Source: Nematostella vectensis
Lineage: Eukaryota; Cnidaria; Anthozoa; Actiniaria; Edwardsiidae
Length of the DNA stretch: 64,000 nucleotides
Assembly (NCBI RefSeq): GCF_932526225.1
Contig: NC_064043.1
Coordinates: forward strand, 15,374,085 to 15,438,084
Direction of reading: 5' to 3'
Part shown: piece after piece, positions 35,301-46,370 of the stretch
How positions within the stretch are numbered: position 1 is the stretch's first letter
How the letters are laid out: the number at the start of each line of letters is the position of its first letter
The notes under the pieces: generated by a model
The model's input: the letters and a program-made list of their open reading frames with translations, nothing else
Told to the model about the DNA's origin: nothing
Database searches by the model: none
Position numbers and translations under genes: made by a program

Positions 35301-36791
35301 CTCTCGCGTAGTCATTCCTCCTCAAGGAAGAGTCAAGCTTCTCCAGGAACTACATGATGGACATCCTGGAATGGTTCGCATGAAAATGTTAGCCCGAAGC
35401 TATTTCTGGTGGCCTGGCCTGGACGCGGATATTGAGCAAAAGGTGAAAGATTGCACAAGCTGCCAAAGTAATGCTAAGGCACCTTCTACTGCACCCCTAC
35501 ATCCGTGGGAGTGGCCGTCTAGACCTTGGTCTCGCATACATATTGACTATGCAGGACCTTTCGAAGGACACATGTTCCTGGTGATCGGTGATGCCTATAG
35601 TAAGTGGATCGAGGTATTCAAGACAAACTCCAGTACTGCTGCAGTAACCATCCAGAAGTTAAGAGAATGCTTCTCAGTACATGGACTGCCTGATATCATT
35701 GTATCTGATAATGCAACTGCCTTCATAGGTGAAGAATTTGCCCTTTTTATGTCTGAGAATGGCATAAAACACATCACTTCAGCACCTAAACACCCAGCAT
35801 CCAATGGATTTGCTGAAAGATATGTTCGCACTTTCAAGGAAACAATGAAGAAGATGGGAGGGGAAAAGGAAAACTTAGACACGAAGTTAAGCAGATTTCT
35901 ACTAAGCTATCGTACCACACCTCATGCAACCACTGGTAAAACACCTGGTGAGCTATTAATGAACCGGAAGCTGAAGACACGCTTGGACCTGGTAAACCCC
36001 CTTAGTCAGGACACAATTCGCACTCGTGTAGAAGATAAACAGCTCGCACAGAAGAAACAACACGACAATCTAGTGCCACTCAGAGAATTTCAAGTGAATG
36101 ACCCAGTATTTGTCAAGAATTTTTTATATGGTCCAAAGTGGTTATGTGGAACAATTATTCAACAGTCAGGACCGGTTTCGTATGTCGTTCAACTCAGTTC
36201 AGGTGGAGTGTTTCGACGACATGTTGACCATCTTCGCCTGAGGACAAGCACACCCACAGTCGCCAATGATCTTCAGAGTTCAACAGAATTGGCCCAAGTT
36301 CCCATGCAAACAACTGTACCCAAGCAGATTCCAGAGGAATTTAAGGAACCTGAGATCACAGTTCCAGAACCTTCATTGGAACCGAAAAAGACAGAGCTTC
36401 CAGCTTCTGAACCTGCAAGTACTCTGCGAAGAAGTACTCGACTCAAAACCACACCTACTCACCTCAAAGACTATGTATGTTAATTTTAAGCAGCATATCA
36501 CACACTGTGTACATTTTTCCGGACCTGATGGATTGACAACTTGTCAAGAACTTGTCATGGACATTGTTGTTGTTTTTTACTTATTGACATGTTGTGTGTA
36601 TAAATTTGATAGTTTTACTGGCCTCAGCAAGCAAGTATCTTTTAGTTGTAAACTTGGGTGGGGCAGTATGTAATGTTTGGGATTCCTGTTTGTATGACCG
36701 CAAGGTTTTCTGGGTAACAGCAATAAACAACGAGAGTCCGCCATTACTGTTTATTCGTTTTGATCCTAAGGTTTTTCTCAAATACATTACA
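32313..36791 (+). mobile_element. LTR retroelement 2, Ty3/Gypsy type, apparently intact
   Basis: Two 123-bp LTRs (32313-32435 and 36669-36791), starting TGTAATGTTTGG and ending ATACATTACA, are identical on inspection. Flanks are TTTTT on each side, a plausible 5-bp target duplication although homopolymeric. TGGCGACGAGG a few bases after the 5' LTR is a primer-site candidate. GGGTGGGGCAGTA just before the 3' LTR is the polypurine tract. One long gag-pol frame fills most of the interior. The LTRs are unusually short for this group. Confidence 0.93.
32461..36483 (+). CDS. Gag-pol polyprotein of LTR element 2
   Basis: The frame runs 1,340 residues without interruption. The ATG at 32461 is chosen because it lies 25 bp after the 5' LTR; the frame is open further upstream into the LTR. 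Domains in order: gag (about 1-190), zinc knuckles CYRCGKNHHPSKC (about 209) and CHYCKKKGHIVAKC (about 228), protease LDTGAS (about 311), reverse transcriptase (about 450-630), RNase H (CDASPYG, about 743), the integrase HHCC finger (about 965-1002), the integrase core with Asp1029, Asp1083 and Glu1119 (exact D-35-E spacing) and a chromatin-side C-terminus ending RRSTRLKTTPTHL. The polymerase motif reads RIDD at 595-598, with arginine where tyrosine is usual. Gag and pol are in one frame, so no frameshift is needed. Confidence 0.93.
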   Translation: MATYGKIDEFDRDSDSWEQYIERLNFYFEANGVTTSDDDLKIRRAILLSSVGKKTYKLMSDLLAPAKPGEKSYADLCTLVKSHFNPKPSESVQRHKFNNRFRLSGENVSDFVAALRNMAEYCNFGGSLENMLRDRLVSGINNERIQRRLLSEENLTFKKAYDIASSMETTAQHMADLQSAPSTLSSTSASVKKVSSSPLPRSKSENKECYRCGKNHHPSKCRFKEATCHYCKKKGHIVAKCLKKAKKSSETTKPNSNHHPKQGKPAIHVLDTDKEIEDEDIYPLFAVSQGNRQNPYLVDVELNGLKVQMELDTGASLSVIGEDIFDQLKNIEGSSLNLQDTKLTLKTYTGETIPVLGKLVVEVKYKDFFEHLPVIVVQGKVPSLFGRDWLQHVKLSWPEIFLVQVVSPDVSDLLKKHENLFKEGLGTIQGVKAKIYVDPQAKPKYFKPRTLEYARRQKVERELDRLLEEGTIRPVQFSEWATPIVPIVKSDESIRICGDFKVTLNQVSKLDNYPIPKTEDLLAQLGGGVQFTKLDLSQAYQQLELDEESKKYTTITTHKGLFEYNRLCYGIASAPGIFQRTMENLLQGIPNVVVRIDDILIAGKTSADHLKSLTEVLSRLDKAGVRLKRSKCIFQAPEVTYLGHRIDKDGIHPLDEKIKAIQESPRPSNLKELQAFLGMLNYYACYIPNITTILSPLHQLLVKDTPWNWSEAHEKSWNQAKSTLHSSQLLVHYSLERELTLACDASPYGLGCVISHVMDDGTERPISYASRTLSPAEKNYSQLDKEAAAIMFGVRKFHSYLYGRSFTIYTDHKPLLGLLQSTKQIPTSASPRILRWAVFLSGYSYTLVYREGQKNGNADGLSRLPLPHETRNVPVPGDIMFVMNHLEVNTPVKVKDIERWTSKDPILSAVRHQVMSGWPNSNDRIEFKPYSDRKHQLSCQDGCLLWGSRVVIPPQGRVKLLQELHDGHPGMVRMKMLARSYFWWPGLDADIEQKVKDCTSCQSNAKAPSTAPLHPWEWPSRPWSRIHIDYAGPFEGHMFLVIGDAYSKWIEVFKTNSSTAAVTIQKLRECFSVHGLPDIIVSDNATAFIGEEFALFMSENGIKHITSAPKHPASNGFAERYVRTFKETMKKMGGEKENLDTKLSRFLLSYRTTPHATTGKTPGELLMNRKLKTRLDLVNPLSQDTIRTRVEDKQLAQKKQHDNLVPLREFQVNDPVFVKNFLYGPKWLCGTIIQQSGPVSYVVQLSSGGVFRRHVDHLRLRTSTPTVANDLQSSTELAQVPMQTTVPKQIPEEFKEPEITVPEPSLEPKKTELPASEPASTLRRSTRLKTTPTHLKDYVC

Positions 36792-39385
36792 TTTTTCATT
36801 GTTGAATTTAATTTACTTTAAGTACTTACCTCAGGAAATAAATATTCTAGGCTGTATTTATCAAATTCGATCTCTAAATCTGCCATTCACCATCTATCAT
36901 AGGAAAATTATAACTACTATTTATGAATTGAATATAAGTTACCAGAGCTATCAACTCTGTCACAAGATTTCGGACCTCATCATAAACCTAATTTTTGTTA
37001 TAATGTTCATACATTCTCTGTATTCATCCGCATTGGCTCACTAGAAATAAAACCAAAAGTGATTTTTTAATTCATTTCAATGAATGAAATTCTCACTAAG
37101 ATGAGCAAGGCTTAAATGAATTACTTGGGTAAACTCCAGCTTTCTTTGGAGAAAGAAATAGATAACTGGTTTCCTAAAACCTTAAAGAAATTGAGAGCTG
37201 GTCCCCTAAAACCCTAAGTATTAGCAATTTGTGAAAAACAACATATATTTGATAAACGCTTGAAATTTAAATCGACTATTCTGGAATTCTGTTTTGCTTT
37301 AAAAAAAAAGGTGCACATACATATTAGGACCTTGAGGATCTGTTATTACCTAAAAAAATATGCCTTTTTTTATACCACCTACAATATTTTCAATAACCCT
37401 GGGTACCTCAATGTTTTCTTACAAACCTTAATTTTTTTTCTCATGTCACAATATAATGTGGTCCAAAAGTAAAATCAGGTTTCATAGAAAGCCAAGACAG
37501 CTTTTTTGTAGAGGAGCAATTTGCTTAAAAGCAATGTTTTTTCCCCTCTGCAGCTTCTCCTATAAAAGCTCTTTCAACCTTTGGCTCATCAGATCATAGA
37601 GCTTACAGCAAAGTTCATATGTTCATTTTCTGTAATGGGTATCATTTAAAAAAAAATTTAGTTGGGACTATTTTTAGTTTTAGGTTTTATGAATTAGGTC
37701 TTTGTGGTATAATATTTGTATCCTATTTTTAGTTTTAGGTTTAGTGAATTAGGTTTTTGTGGTATAATATTTGTATCGTAAGGAAATTACCAGTTTTTTT
37801 CTTAAATGCTTTTCTCCAAACTTCTTCAGCTTAATCTCGGCCAGAGATTCTGAAATCAAGCTGAGACACAAGCTGCTGGCTAAGAGGCATGACCCAGGGC
37901 AGGATGTACATATAAGGCATTGGTATTTAATGTAGGTCACCAAAAATAAACACATATAAAGTAACAAAAAGTAAGATAATATTTTAATGGACAAATTGTT
38001 CTAAAAAAAATGAACTAGAGTCATAAAAGTAAAAAACCTGGGTTTTTTTTTTTCAGGTTAGCCTGACAGGTTCTTGTATAATGTGTGGTTAGTGACATTT
38101 AGGCTATTTAGGTTCATAGTCTCTTGCTATTACAATGACTCATGGTAAAGTAATTGAGGTAGTAAGTTAATCATAAAAAACAAAAACAGGTCTCCTATAT
38201 GATCCCTTAAGATCATATTTTTAAAACTATTTAGAAATCAATTTTCCTATTTCAACCTATTTCAAATTATAGGCTAAATAGATGCTTATAAAAAGGATTA
38301 TAATTTTATAATTTTAGGTTAACAGGTTCATTCTAGGTTTTTATATGTGGTTCTTAACTGTATAATAAAATAATGTACTCAGAATTTTTTCAAAATATGT
38401 TGGAGTGCTTTTAATCCACCCTTAGCAAAGTTACATTCTAAAACACAAGAGAGAAGGTTAATAAAGATATTTTTCCAATTTTTGAATTGCTTATTTTGAA
38501 ACTTACACAAGTGAAAGAAAATGATAAAGCCCTATATTTGCAAGTTAAGTGAAGTAATTTAAATAAGTAAAAGGAATTTGGACAGTACAGGCAGGGAAAG
38601 AGTACTTTTACCTCAAATAAACTATGATAGTGTGATTTGCTGATATACTTATTAATGTATAGGAATTTGATATGTATTTGTTTATTGTTTTTAATTTTGA
38701 AGAGAATAAAATAGCACCCAGTTTTTTGTGAGGAACTTTAATTGATCCTCATTTTAAAATAAATACGACCTCCCTTCACACTTGAAAGCCTTCCCTGTTA
38801 ATCAAAGTATAAATTTATTTTGCTACTTTTGCTGTATCAGTTGTCTATCAAGAATAGTTTAGTTAATGATATCCTTGTCAATAAATAAATGTCAATAAAT
38901 ATTTTTTTACCTAGAACAAAAACATATTTGTTCTATGTATTCCCTAGGAGGATTGGGAGGACACCTTTTAATAATAATCGCAGTATTTATAGAACATGCA
39001 ATCTTTATATGTTTTACATATGGTGCCTTTTTGTGGGTGGAGGAACATGATGCATAATGAAAGTGCAGGGAAGGGCTGGCTCCGCTTTTAGGCAGTGCCT
39101 AAATCTATATATTACTTATTTGAGATATTGTTAGGTCGCATTTTTATGTTATTTGGGACAGATGCTTATTATCCTTTGATGATACAGAGGCCTTTTATGG
39201 GTTTTTCATTTATTTTTAGATAGAAAACCAAAATTGATACTTGCGTTAATGTTAAAGGCTATGCACAGTTTGGAGGTCTACATACAACTAAAGCCATTTT
39301 GCCCATGGGTACGCGCCTTATATACCGCGGAGAGTCGAGGACGCGCACAAGCAAGATGTCAGCGTGCGCGCTACCACATTTCTCA
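36792..39385. other. AT-rich intergenic region
   Basis: About 2.6 kb of strongly AT-rich sequence with many T- and A-runs. It holds a 55-bp tandem duplication at 37668-37777 (CTATTTTTAGTTTTAGGTTT). No exon with splice signals and a recognisable protein motif was seen. Confidence 0.5.
37668..37777 (+). repeat. 55-bp tandem duplication
   Basis: Two copies beginning CTATTTTTAGTTTTAGGTTT and ending GGTATAATATTTGTATC start at 37668 and 37723, with three to four differences. Confidence 0.85.
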
Positions 39386-40362
39386 TTAACCCATTGACTC
39401 CTGGCTTTTTTTGAGCTGAATTTACAAAAAACAGACTGAAAACAGATACCTCCCCCCCTATTCTGAGTTTTATACAGCCCGTCAAAGTCAAACACAGCTG
39501 CACCTAGTCAGCGGTATCCAAGCTTTCCAACAGTGCTTTGCAGTCCCCACATTTAAACCCTCGTCGTTGTGCTGAAGCCAGCACAAGTTGATGGTTGCTT
39601 GTATTTTTCATCAAAAATACAGCTATGAGCATATTAGGAGAGTGTCTCAGGACATCATGAAGTCTTTTGGGGCATAATTGAATGCTTTGCTTATGGATAT
39701 TTGCAAGCAAAGGTGGATTCATGATGATTTTTTTCTTGTTTGACTTTGCCTGGATGAGAAAATAATTTTCTAATGAATCACCACAGCTCTCCTAAATGCT
39801 GTCTTTTCTGAAACCAAATTGATTCCAAAATTGTTTACACTGCTATTCTGGGTGTGTATGACCTGGAATTGATTTGTTTGGCTTCGGGGTGAAAAGACTT
39901 ATAAAAAACCATCTGACTTTGGGGAGAGGAGTGTTGACTGGCCCTCCCCTCGTGAATTTTCCCCTGGATCTCCCAGAATGCTTTGCAATATAAGGAGTGG
40001 ACATTGTGTTTTGAGGCCATGGAAATGTACCTGGAGGATCAGAATAAAGGTATCTATTTGTGTCTTGAGCTGTGTTTGCTGATCTCTCTCCCTTGTGTGG
40101 TATTTTGAGCGTTTTATTGAGAGGGGTGATTCTGCTTTTCTCTCCTTGTTCGATTTGAGATTTGTCAAAGAACCTGTGCTATTATTTGGCTTAAGAGTAG
40201 ATGCCAACACTTTGGTTTGATGCATATCTGCAAGACCATTTATCCCTTAGACTGATGCCTGAGTATCTTCATCTTGTTGTGTTTATTTTGCATTTATGAA
40301 TTTTTTGGGTTGTGGGTACTTCCCAAAGCCGGTACAGGCCGGTTGAGGGGTCAATGTGTTAA
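39386..40362. mobile_element. piggyBac-like non-autonomous element
   Basis: The element is flanked by TTAA on both sides (39386-39389 and 40359-40362), the target duplication typical of piggyBac elements. The left end reads CCCATTGACTCCTGGC; the right end, reverse-complemented, reads CACATTGACCCCTCAACC, giving imperfect terminal inverted repeats. The surrounding GC-rich sequence (GTGCGCGC to the left, GCGCGCGC to the right) contrasts with the interior. Length is about 970 bp and no transposase frame was recognised, so it would need a transposase supplied in trans. TTAA is common in AT-rich DNA, so the call rests on the end similarity. Confidence 0.55.
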
Positions 40363-41301
40363 GCGCGCGCAGAAATGCGACGTGTGCGCCGTCGTAAATC
40401 AGGTAAGAAAACCCGAACGGGTATTGATAAGCGAGAGAGAGCAAAACAGAAACCTTTCTATGTGATGGACAAGCTTACCTTTCCCAGTAAAGCCCTTCAA
40501 GATCGTCGTCTTCTCCCTCCATACTTGGAATCAAATCGATATTCCCTGGGACCTTGACGACTTCCAGCAACCAAGGCGCTCGAGGCCTGCGATAAAGATA
40601 ATATAAATCAATGTATTTTTGGAGAACACTATTGACAACTACACCACAATAACATAACCAATCGTGTTCCCAGTGACCATGACCTGGGAGTACGCTGACG
40701 ACCTCTACTACAAGTCAACGATTTTAGTTTAGTTATAGTTCAGATTAGTTAGATTAATTTCGGTCATCGTGTCGATTTGGGTTTCCTGTGGAACAAGCCG
40801 CAGCCATCTTGGGAGCGAAATCCCCCGTCCCCTCCCCCGATGCGCAATTAGTAGTCTATGCGTTGCCTTTCCAGCTTCGATTTGGACGGCGTCTGTACCA
40901 AGAATTGGGCTACCTTTGGCAGCCCGCGATACAAAGCGGCCATGATTTTTTGCACTTGCCTTGTGTTTACGATTGAAAGCTCCTTCTTCGATTTATACCG
41001 CGAATACGATGGCGATATCAAAGGATTATTTGGTTAGTATGACGACTTATGATCCGATGTTTTACGGGGTTTTCTTATCATGGCTTTCGAAGTTTGTCAT
41101 TTGATGATAAAAGAACTCGGATAATCAAACTAGGGCAAAGCAATACTGTCCAACACTGTCTCACATTGGCCATTTGTCATTTGGAATGGCCATTTGTCAA
41201 GCGCTAGTGGCAAATGGCCAAATGGTAATATAATGCAGTAGGATGTGGCTTTCAGGGGGAGGGATGGTCCTATGAATCAATAACATTACAGTTTTTCTAG
41301 C
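40363..41301. other. Unique region with a GC-rich, promoter-like part
   Basis: At 40780-41040 the sequence is relatively CpG-rich, with CAGCCATCTTGGGAG (YY1-like) and CCCCGTCCCCTCCCC (GC-box-like). A short frame ATGGCGATATCAAAGG... followed by TTG|GTTAGT at 41009-41033 could be a first coding exon; there is no further support. At 41160-41227 TGGCCATTTGTC copies form a small inverted repeat. Confidence 0.3.
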
Positions 41302-41515
41302 ACTGCAAGTATCTGATAGCAGTGTAGCATAGGACTTAAGGGGAGATCAATACATAACAGTCGTTAAGAACTGCAAGTGTCTGATAGCAGTGTAGCATAG
41401 GACTTAAGGGGAGATCAATACATAACAGTCGTTAAGAACTGCAAGTGTCTGATAGCAGTGTAGCATAGGACTTAAGGGGAGATCAATACATAACAGTCGT
41501 TAAGAACTGACTGAA
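41302..41515 (+). repeat. 68-bp tandem repeat, three copies
   Basis: ACTGCAAGTRTCTGATAGCA starts at 41302, 41370 and 41438; the following GTGTAGCATAGGACTTAAGG is also conserved. A fourth copy decays after 41506. Confidence 0.9.
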
Positions 41516-41559
41516 GTGTCTGGGCTAAGGGACAAAGCTATGGCAAAAGTTATGAAAAG

Positions 41560-42160
41560 TAAGGGGAAGAGGTATGGTACCATTTATAGCAGACACATAG
41601 CACTGCAAGTACCATGGCCAAGGGATAGGGCTATGTGGCAAATGGTGGATATGGTGAAAAGTAAGGGGGAGGGGTGGTCCACCATACATAGCAGACACAT
41701 AGCACTGCAAGTACCATGGCCAAGGGATAGGGCTATGTGGCAAATGGTGGATATGGTGGAAATTGTGGATATGGTGAAAAGTAAGGGGGAGGGGTGGTCC
41801 ACCCTACATACAAGATGACACATAGCACTGCAAGTACCATGGCCAAGGGATAGGGCTATTTGGCAAATGGTGGATATGGTAAAAAGTAAGGTGGTCCACC
41901 ATACATAGCAGACACATAGCACTGCAAGTACCATGGCCAAGGCATAGGGCTATGTGGCAAATGGTGGATATGGTGGAAATGGTGGATATGGTAAAAAGTA
42001 AGGGGGAGGGGTGGTCAACCATACATATAGCAGACAGTCAACACCGCAAGTACCATGGCCAAGGCATAGGGCTATGTGGCAAATGGTGGAAATGGTGGAT
42101 ATGGTGAAATATCATGTATGGTGAAATAAAAGGGGTGGTCCACCATACATAGCAGACACG
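41560..42160 (+). repeat. About 100-bp tandem repeat, five to six copies
   Basis: Units contain CATAGCACTGCAAGTACCAT, GGCCAARGSATAGGGCTATG, TGGCAAATGGTGGATATGGT and AAGGGGGAGGGGTGGTCCAC. Unit length varies because the GGTGGAAATGGTGGATAT segment is itself duplicated in some copies. The unit shares CACTGCAAGT with the adjacent 68-bp array. Confidence 0.88.
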
Positions 42161-42164
42161 TGAA

Positions 42165-42565
42165 TAAGCTATTATTACAAGAAGAGATTAATGCAACAGT
42201 GCACACTCCGACGGCACGTCTGGATGCTCAGCTACTAAAGTGAATGAGATATTATTATAAGAAGGATTAATGCAACAGTGCACACTCCAACGACACGTCT
42301 GGATGCTCAGCTACTAAAGTGAATGAGATATTATTAAAAGGGTTAATGCAACAGTGCACACTCCGACGGCACATCTGGATGCTCTGCTACTAAAGTGAAT
42401 GAGATATTATTAAAAGAAGGATTAATGCAACAGTGCACACTCCGACGGAACGTCTGGATGCACTGTTACTAAAGTGAATGAGATATTATTATAAGGGTTA
42501 ATGCAACAGTGCACACTCCGACGGCACGTCTGGATGCACTCCTACTAAAGTGAATGAGATATTAT
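42165..42565 (+). repeat. About 80-bp tandem repeat, five copies
   Basis: Units contain GGTTAATGCAACAGTGCACA, CTCCGACGGCACGTCTGGAT, GCTCAGCTACTAAAGTGAAT and GAGATATTATT. Length varies in the ATTATTATAAGAAG part. Confidence 0.9.
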
Positions 42566-43535
42566 AAGAGAGAATAAAGTTAAAAAGTAAGAGTAAAAAA
42601 GCAGGTCATACTGTAAGTAGAATTCCACGGAAAAGTAGATATTTTTAAACAATATTATATTTTCATGATCATACAAACGGCTCAGTTTGTCAACTTTCAC
42701 TATCCTGTGGCAGAATATGTTGCGGTTCTTGGTTGTATTCATATGGAAGAGAAGCTTTCTAGTTGGCCGTAGAAAGGTATTAAAAATCATGTTCTACAGT
42801 AGGCTATCAATGAAACAAACCAGTATTTAAGTTGTATACGTATTTTGTGTTTGTAAACATGATTTTATATCAGCCTTGCCCAAAATGATTATATGTTTCC
42901 ATAGCAAGCTTTATGAAGATTTCGTGCTTGAGTAGTTTTGTCGGGCTTTGATGCATACCGCATAACGGGCCATGCAAAGTTTAGCATGTCAAGCGAAAAT
43001 GAGTATCCTTAAAATCAACATACCTTGTATTTGATTTACTGCGTGATAGAGTAAAGGGTGGACGTCCTAGATACGAGTTGCAATCAGTCGTTCGACTGAT
43101 GTAGAAGGGCATCAATCGCCTTTGCTCTCACTGCCGTGGCGGGCTTTTGAGTCAAGCAGTTTCTCTCACTTTACCGGCGAATTCTTCCTGGAATCGTTGC
43201 AGGAAAACTCTTTGCAACTGTGCAAAAGTTGACAGACAAACGCGCTACTACGGAAACCGCAATATAATTACCCCTGGACATCGGGATTTTACAGTTTAGA
43301 TCATTTGCGTCTCGTCATGAAAAGTAACAAAATATAAAGCTAAAAACCCAAGGTATGATAGCGTAACGCAAAATGTCAAAAGATTGTGAATAAATAAATA
43401 AAAACTGGCACCAGTTTTGTGTGCAGGTCAGATGAAAACAAATAAAGTTTTACCCGTCAATCTTATGCCGTTTGTTTTCTCTTAAATTTGTTGCCGTTAC
43501 TATCTCGAAATAAAAAAAAAACACCGTTTCGAGAA
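42566..43535. other. AT-rich unique sequence
   Basis: No gene recognised. Short frames lack motifs. Confidence 0.4.
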
Positions 43536-43544
43536 TATCAACTG

Positions 43545-43810
43545 TAGGACGAAACACGCAAAATGTAATAACTATAAACGCAAGATGTAATAGGTCTAAA
43601 CGCAAAATATAAATAAGTATAAACGCACGATGTAATAACTATAAACGCACGATGTAATAGCTATAAACGCAAGATGTAATAGCTATAAACGCAAAATATA
43701 AAAACTATAAAGCTAATCAAAAGTATCAAAATTTAAAGCAAAAAAAACCAATACATGATAGCGTAACGCAAAATGTTATAATGTAATAGCTTTTAAACGC
43801 AAGTAAGGTC
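43545..43810 (+). repeat. About 22-bp degenerate repeat
   Basis: AAACGCAAGATGTAATAACT-type units, alternating with AAACGCAAAATATAA, repeat about ten times. The same AACGCAAAATGTAATAAG motif reappears as a short run at about 56396-56452 inside the UDP-glycosyltransferase intron. Confidence 0.75.
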
Positions 43811-45206
43811 GCAATATTTAATAACGTCAAAAAATGACAATAAACCAATAGCTAAAAGTTGTGCTAAACAAGAGACTACAGGGTCCTAGGTTAATGGTTA
43901 ACTGATTCAGTTACACTGTTATGATAGGTTATGTTAGAATGAATCCGTATTTTGTTAATTGTAGTAAGCAAATAGACAAAGTTAAGATATTTGCTCTAGC
44001 TAAAAGGGTTGTTCAAGGTTGAGAGTATTCTTGAGGCATTGATAGTTTTTGTTGATTTAGCTTGAATAGGAAGTTGTTCGCTTAATTAGCGACATAATGA
44101 CTTTTATCGGGTCGTACCATGTTTTAGGTACTTATCTGTCTTCAACTTTCCATTAAGTTGGTAAACTTACAAGTCTCTGTTTATATAGTTTCCTTTAGAT
44201 GTCGTACGTTAATTGTCGGTATCATTAGCACAGCACGTAGGATCGCCCACACTCAAGTAGGAGGTGCTTAGCTCTGCAGTGTTGGCAATCTGATTAACTA
44301 TGCTAATCAAAGTCAGCAAACATCACACCTACGCTACTTGAGCGACCAGTTCTTTCCCCTTCCATTCAATAACTTTCGATTACAAGTTACATATTTGTTT
44401 CTCCAAAGTTACCTTATGACCTTTCCTACCTACTCCCTTAGTTTCATGGCAAAGGACATTCGTTTTGTATCCTTAAATTCTTTTCAAAGCTTTCCTTTGT
44501 TACCGCTAATTTTGCCGACGGTTAATGATATCTGATGTAACTGTTTGCATTGTCAAGTACCGTCCAATCACCGCATTCTGCACACGTGGTCAGTGCTTGT
44601 CAATCAAACGTACTACTTGTTTTATTACAAATAGGACCGCATTGTAATTCCTCATTGCCTCTTCGTACCACTGACTCAGAATAAAGGTACGACTCCGGTC
44701 TACAGAAGTCCTCCCGTCTAATCATTACATTGGTGAAGAACCCTCGATTCTGCAAAAGAAAAACAAGTAAGTCAGTGGGTGACGGGACCAGTGGGGAGCC
44801 TAACCCCATTCTTTTCCCCACCCTGAATTGGCACTATTTATAGGCAGCACACGTCTTTGGGAATGATCTCAGTGACTAGCAGTTGTGTTGTTTGCTATTA
44901 CTATGTAGTTGTAATTGACTTCTAGCTATTCATACCTATAGTATGTTATTTTCACGTATGTGCGAAATTGTGTCATGTTCTTCCCACAATCGTAACTTAC
45001 GTAGCTCTTTCTCATCTGTTTCAAATGTTTGTAGTCACTCGCAATTGACTTGGTGACCTTACTGTCCATTACGATTTGTTTTTTCGTTTTGCTTATCCTA
45101 TACGTAGCGATACGCTACTTATTCCATAGTCACCGTGTCGGCCAAAGTTAAAAAACCTCCGCGCTCGTCGGTCCCACCCTCTAGCATTCAGACTCGATCG
45201 CAAACC

Positions 45207-46370
45207 ATGGCGGCAAGGAATCCTGAATCGCCCGAATCTAAACCTAGGCGTATTGAGACTATTGAAACCCCTAGGACCCCACACCAACAGGCTCCTGATG
45301 TCTCACCCGAAGTGTTACGAAGCTTAATTTCCTCTTTTGACCATCTGAGAAATGCTGTAGAATACAAGCATTTACAGCAACAAAATAGTTTAGCGGCTCT
45401 AGAAACGACAGTAGAGGAAAGCGGCGACCTTTTGGGACTCCGCGCAGGAATGAAGCCCCCTACCTTTAGCGGGGATGGCATAGAAGATGTAAATGATTTC
45501 ATAACCCGTTTTCAACGGATGACTGAATTTTATCGCTGGGACGATGACAGAAAGTTACGGGCCCTTCCCCTTTACCTTGCGGGAAACGCCAGCGTTTGGT
45601 TCAACAACCACCCTAGGGCAGCGTTGAACACTTGGGACGCAGCTCTCGCACAATTAAAAAATCACTTTGATTCTGGGGCAAGCCAGTGGCTCTTGCGCCA
45701 GCAATTGGACCAAAGAGTCCAAGGAAAGTTTGAACCCCTTGCACAGTACACCGCTGATATCCGCCGTTTATGTCAGCGGCTCAAATTGCCAAAAAGCGAG
45801 TGGTTGCACCAATTTGTGCGCGGCCTGCGGGGACCACTCAAAGAGTACGTGGTACTCCAATCCCCGGCGGATTTTGAGACGGCTGAAACACAGGCTCGCT
45901 TGCGCGATGCTGTGTCCGGCCCTCCAACCGATTTGGCTACTGTTTCGGATGAGCTTACTAAACGGGTTATCAACGGTGTAACCGGGGCTTTAGCTAAGAC
46001 AATCCCCTCATCTAACCCTTCTAAGATTGCCGCTTACGAACCCACCCCCGACCCCAGCCGCCCGCCCCATCGGCCTGGAGCCGATAACCTGACCAGGGAT
46101 GACATTAGACAAATCATTCAGCAGGAATTACGCAAAGAGCTCCGCAGATCGAATCCCCCAAACCAAAATTACGATCGTAATCGTCGTACTTATACAGGGA
46201 TCCCCATATGTAGCCAGTGTAACACTAGAGGCCATACGGCTTATTCATGTCGCGCCCGGGATTCCCGTATTCCCAACCCGCGCAACCAGAACCCCACTTA
46301 TCGCCCCTCCTTCCAGAGGCCACAATGGCAAAATAATGGGCCTCCCAGACGTCTCAACCAGGGAAACTGA
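45207..46370 (+). CDS. Gag of LTR element 3
   Basis: A 387-residue protein from the ATG at 45207; the frame is open upstream from about 45135 without an ATG. It contains a Ty3/Gypsy-type capsid region (GMKPPTFSGDGIEDVNDFIT, later YLAGNASVWFNNH and LKNHFD) and one CCHC zinc knuckle (CSQCNTRGHTAYSC) at about 335-348 for RNA packaging. The tail is rich in Pro, Arg and Asn. It ends at TGA 46368-46370, directly after a slippery heptamer, so a fraction of ribosomes could continue into protease. Confidence 0.88.
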   Translation: MAARNPESPESKPRRIETIETPRTPHQQAPDVSPEVLRSLISSFDHLRNAVEYKHLQQQNSLAALETTVEESGDLLGLRAGMKPPTFSGDGIEDVNDFITRFQRMTEFYRWDDDRKLRALPLYLAGNASVWFNNHPRAALNTWDAALAQLKNHFDSGASQWLLRQQLDQRVQGKFEPLAQYTADIRRLCQRLKLPKSEWLHQFVRGLRGPLKEYVVLQSPADFETAETQARLRDAVSGPPTDLATVSDELTKRVINGVTGALAKTIPSSNPSKIAAYEPTPDPSRPPHRPGADNLTRDDIRQIIQQELRKELRRSNPPNQNYDRNRRTYTGIPICSQCNTRGHTAYSCRARDSRIPNPRNQNPTYRPSFQRPQWQNNGPPRRLNQGN

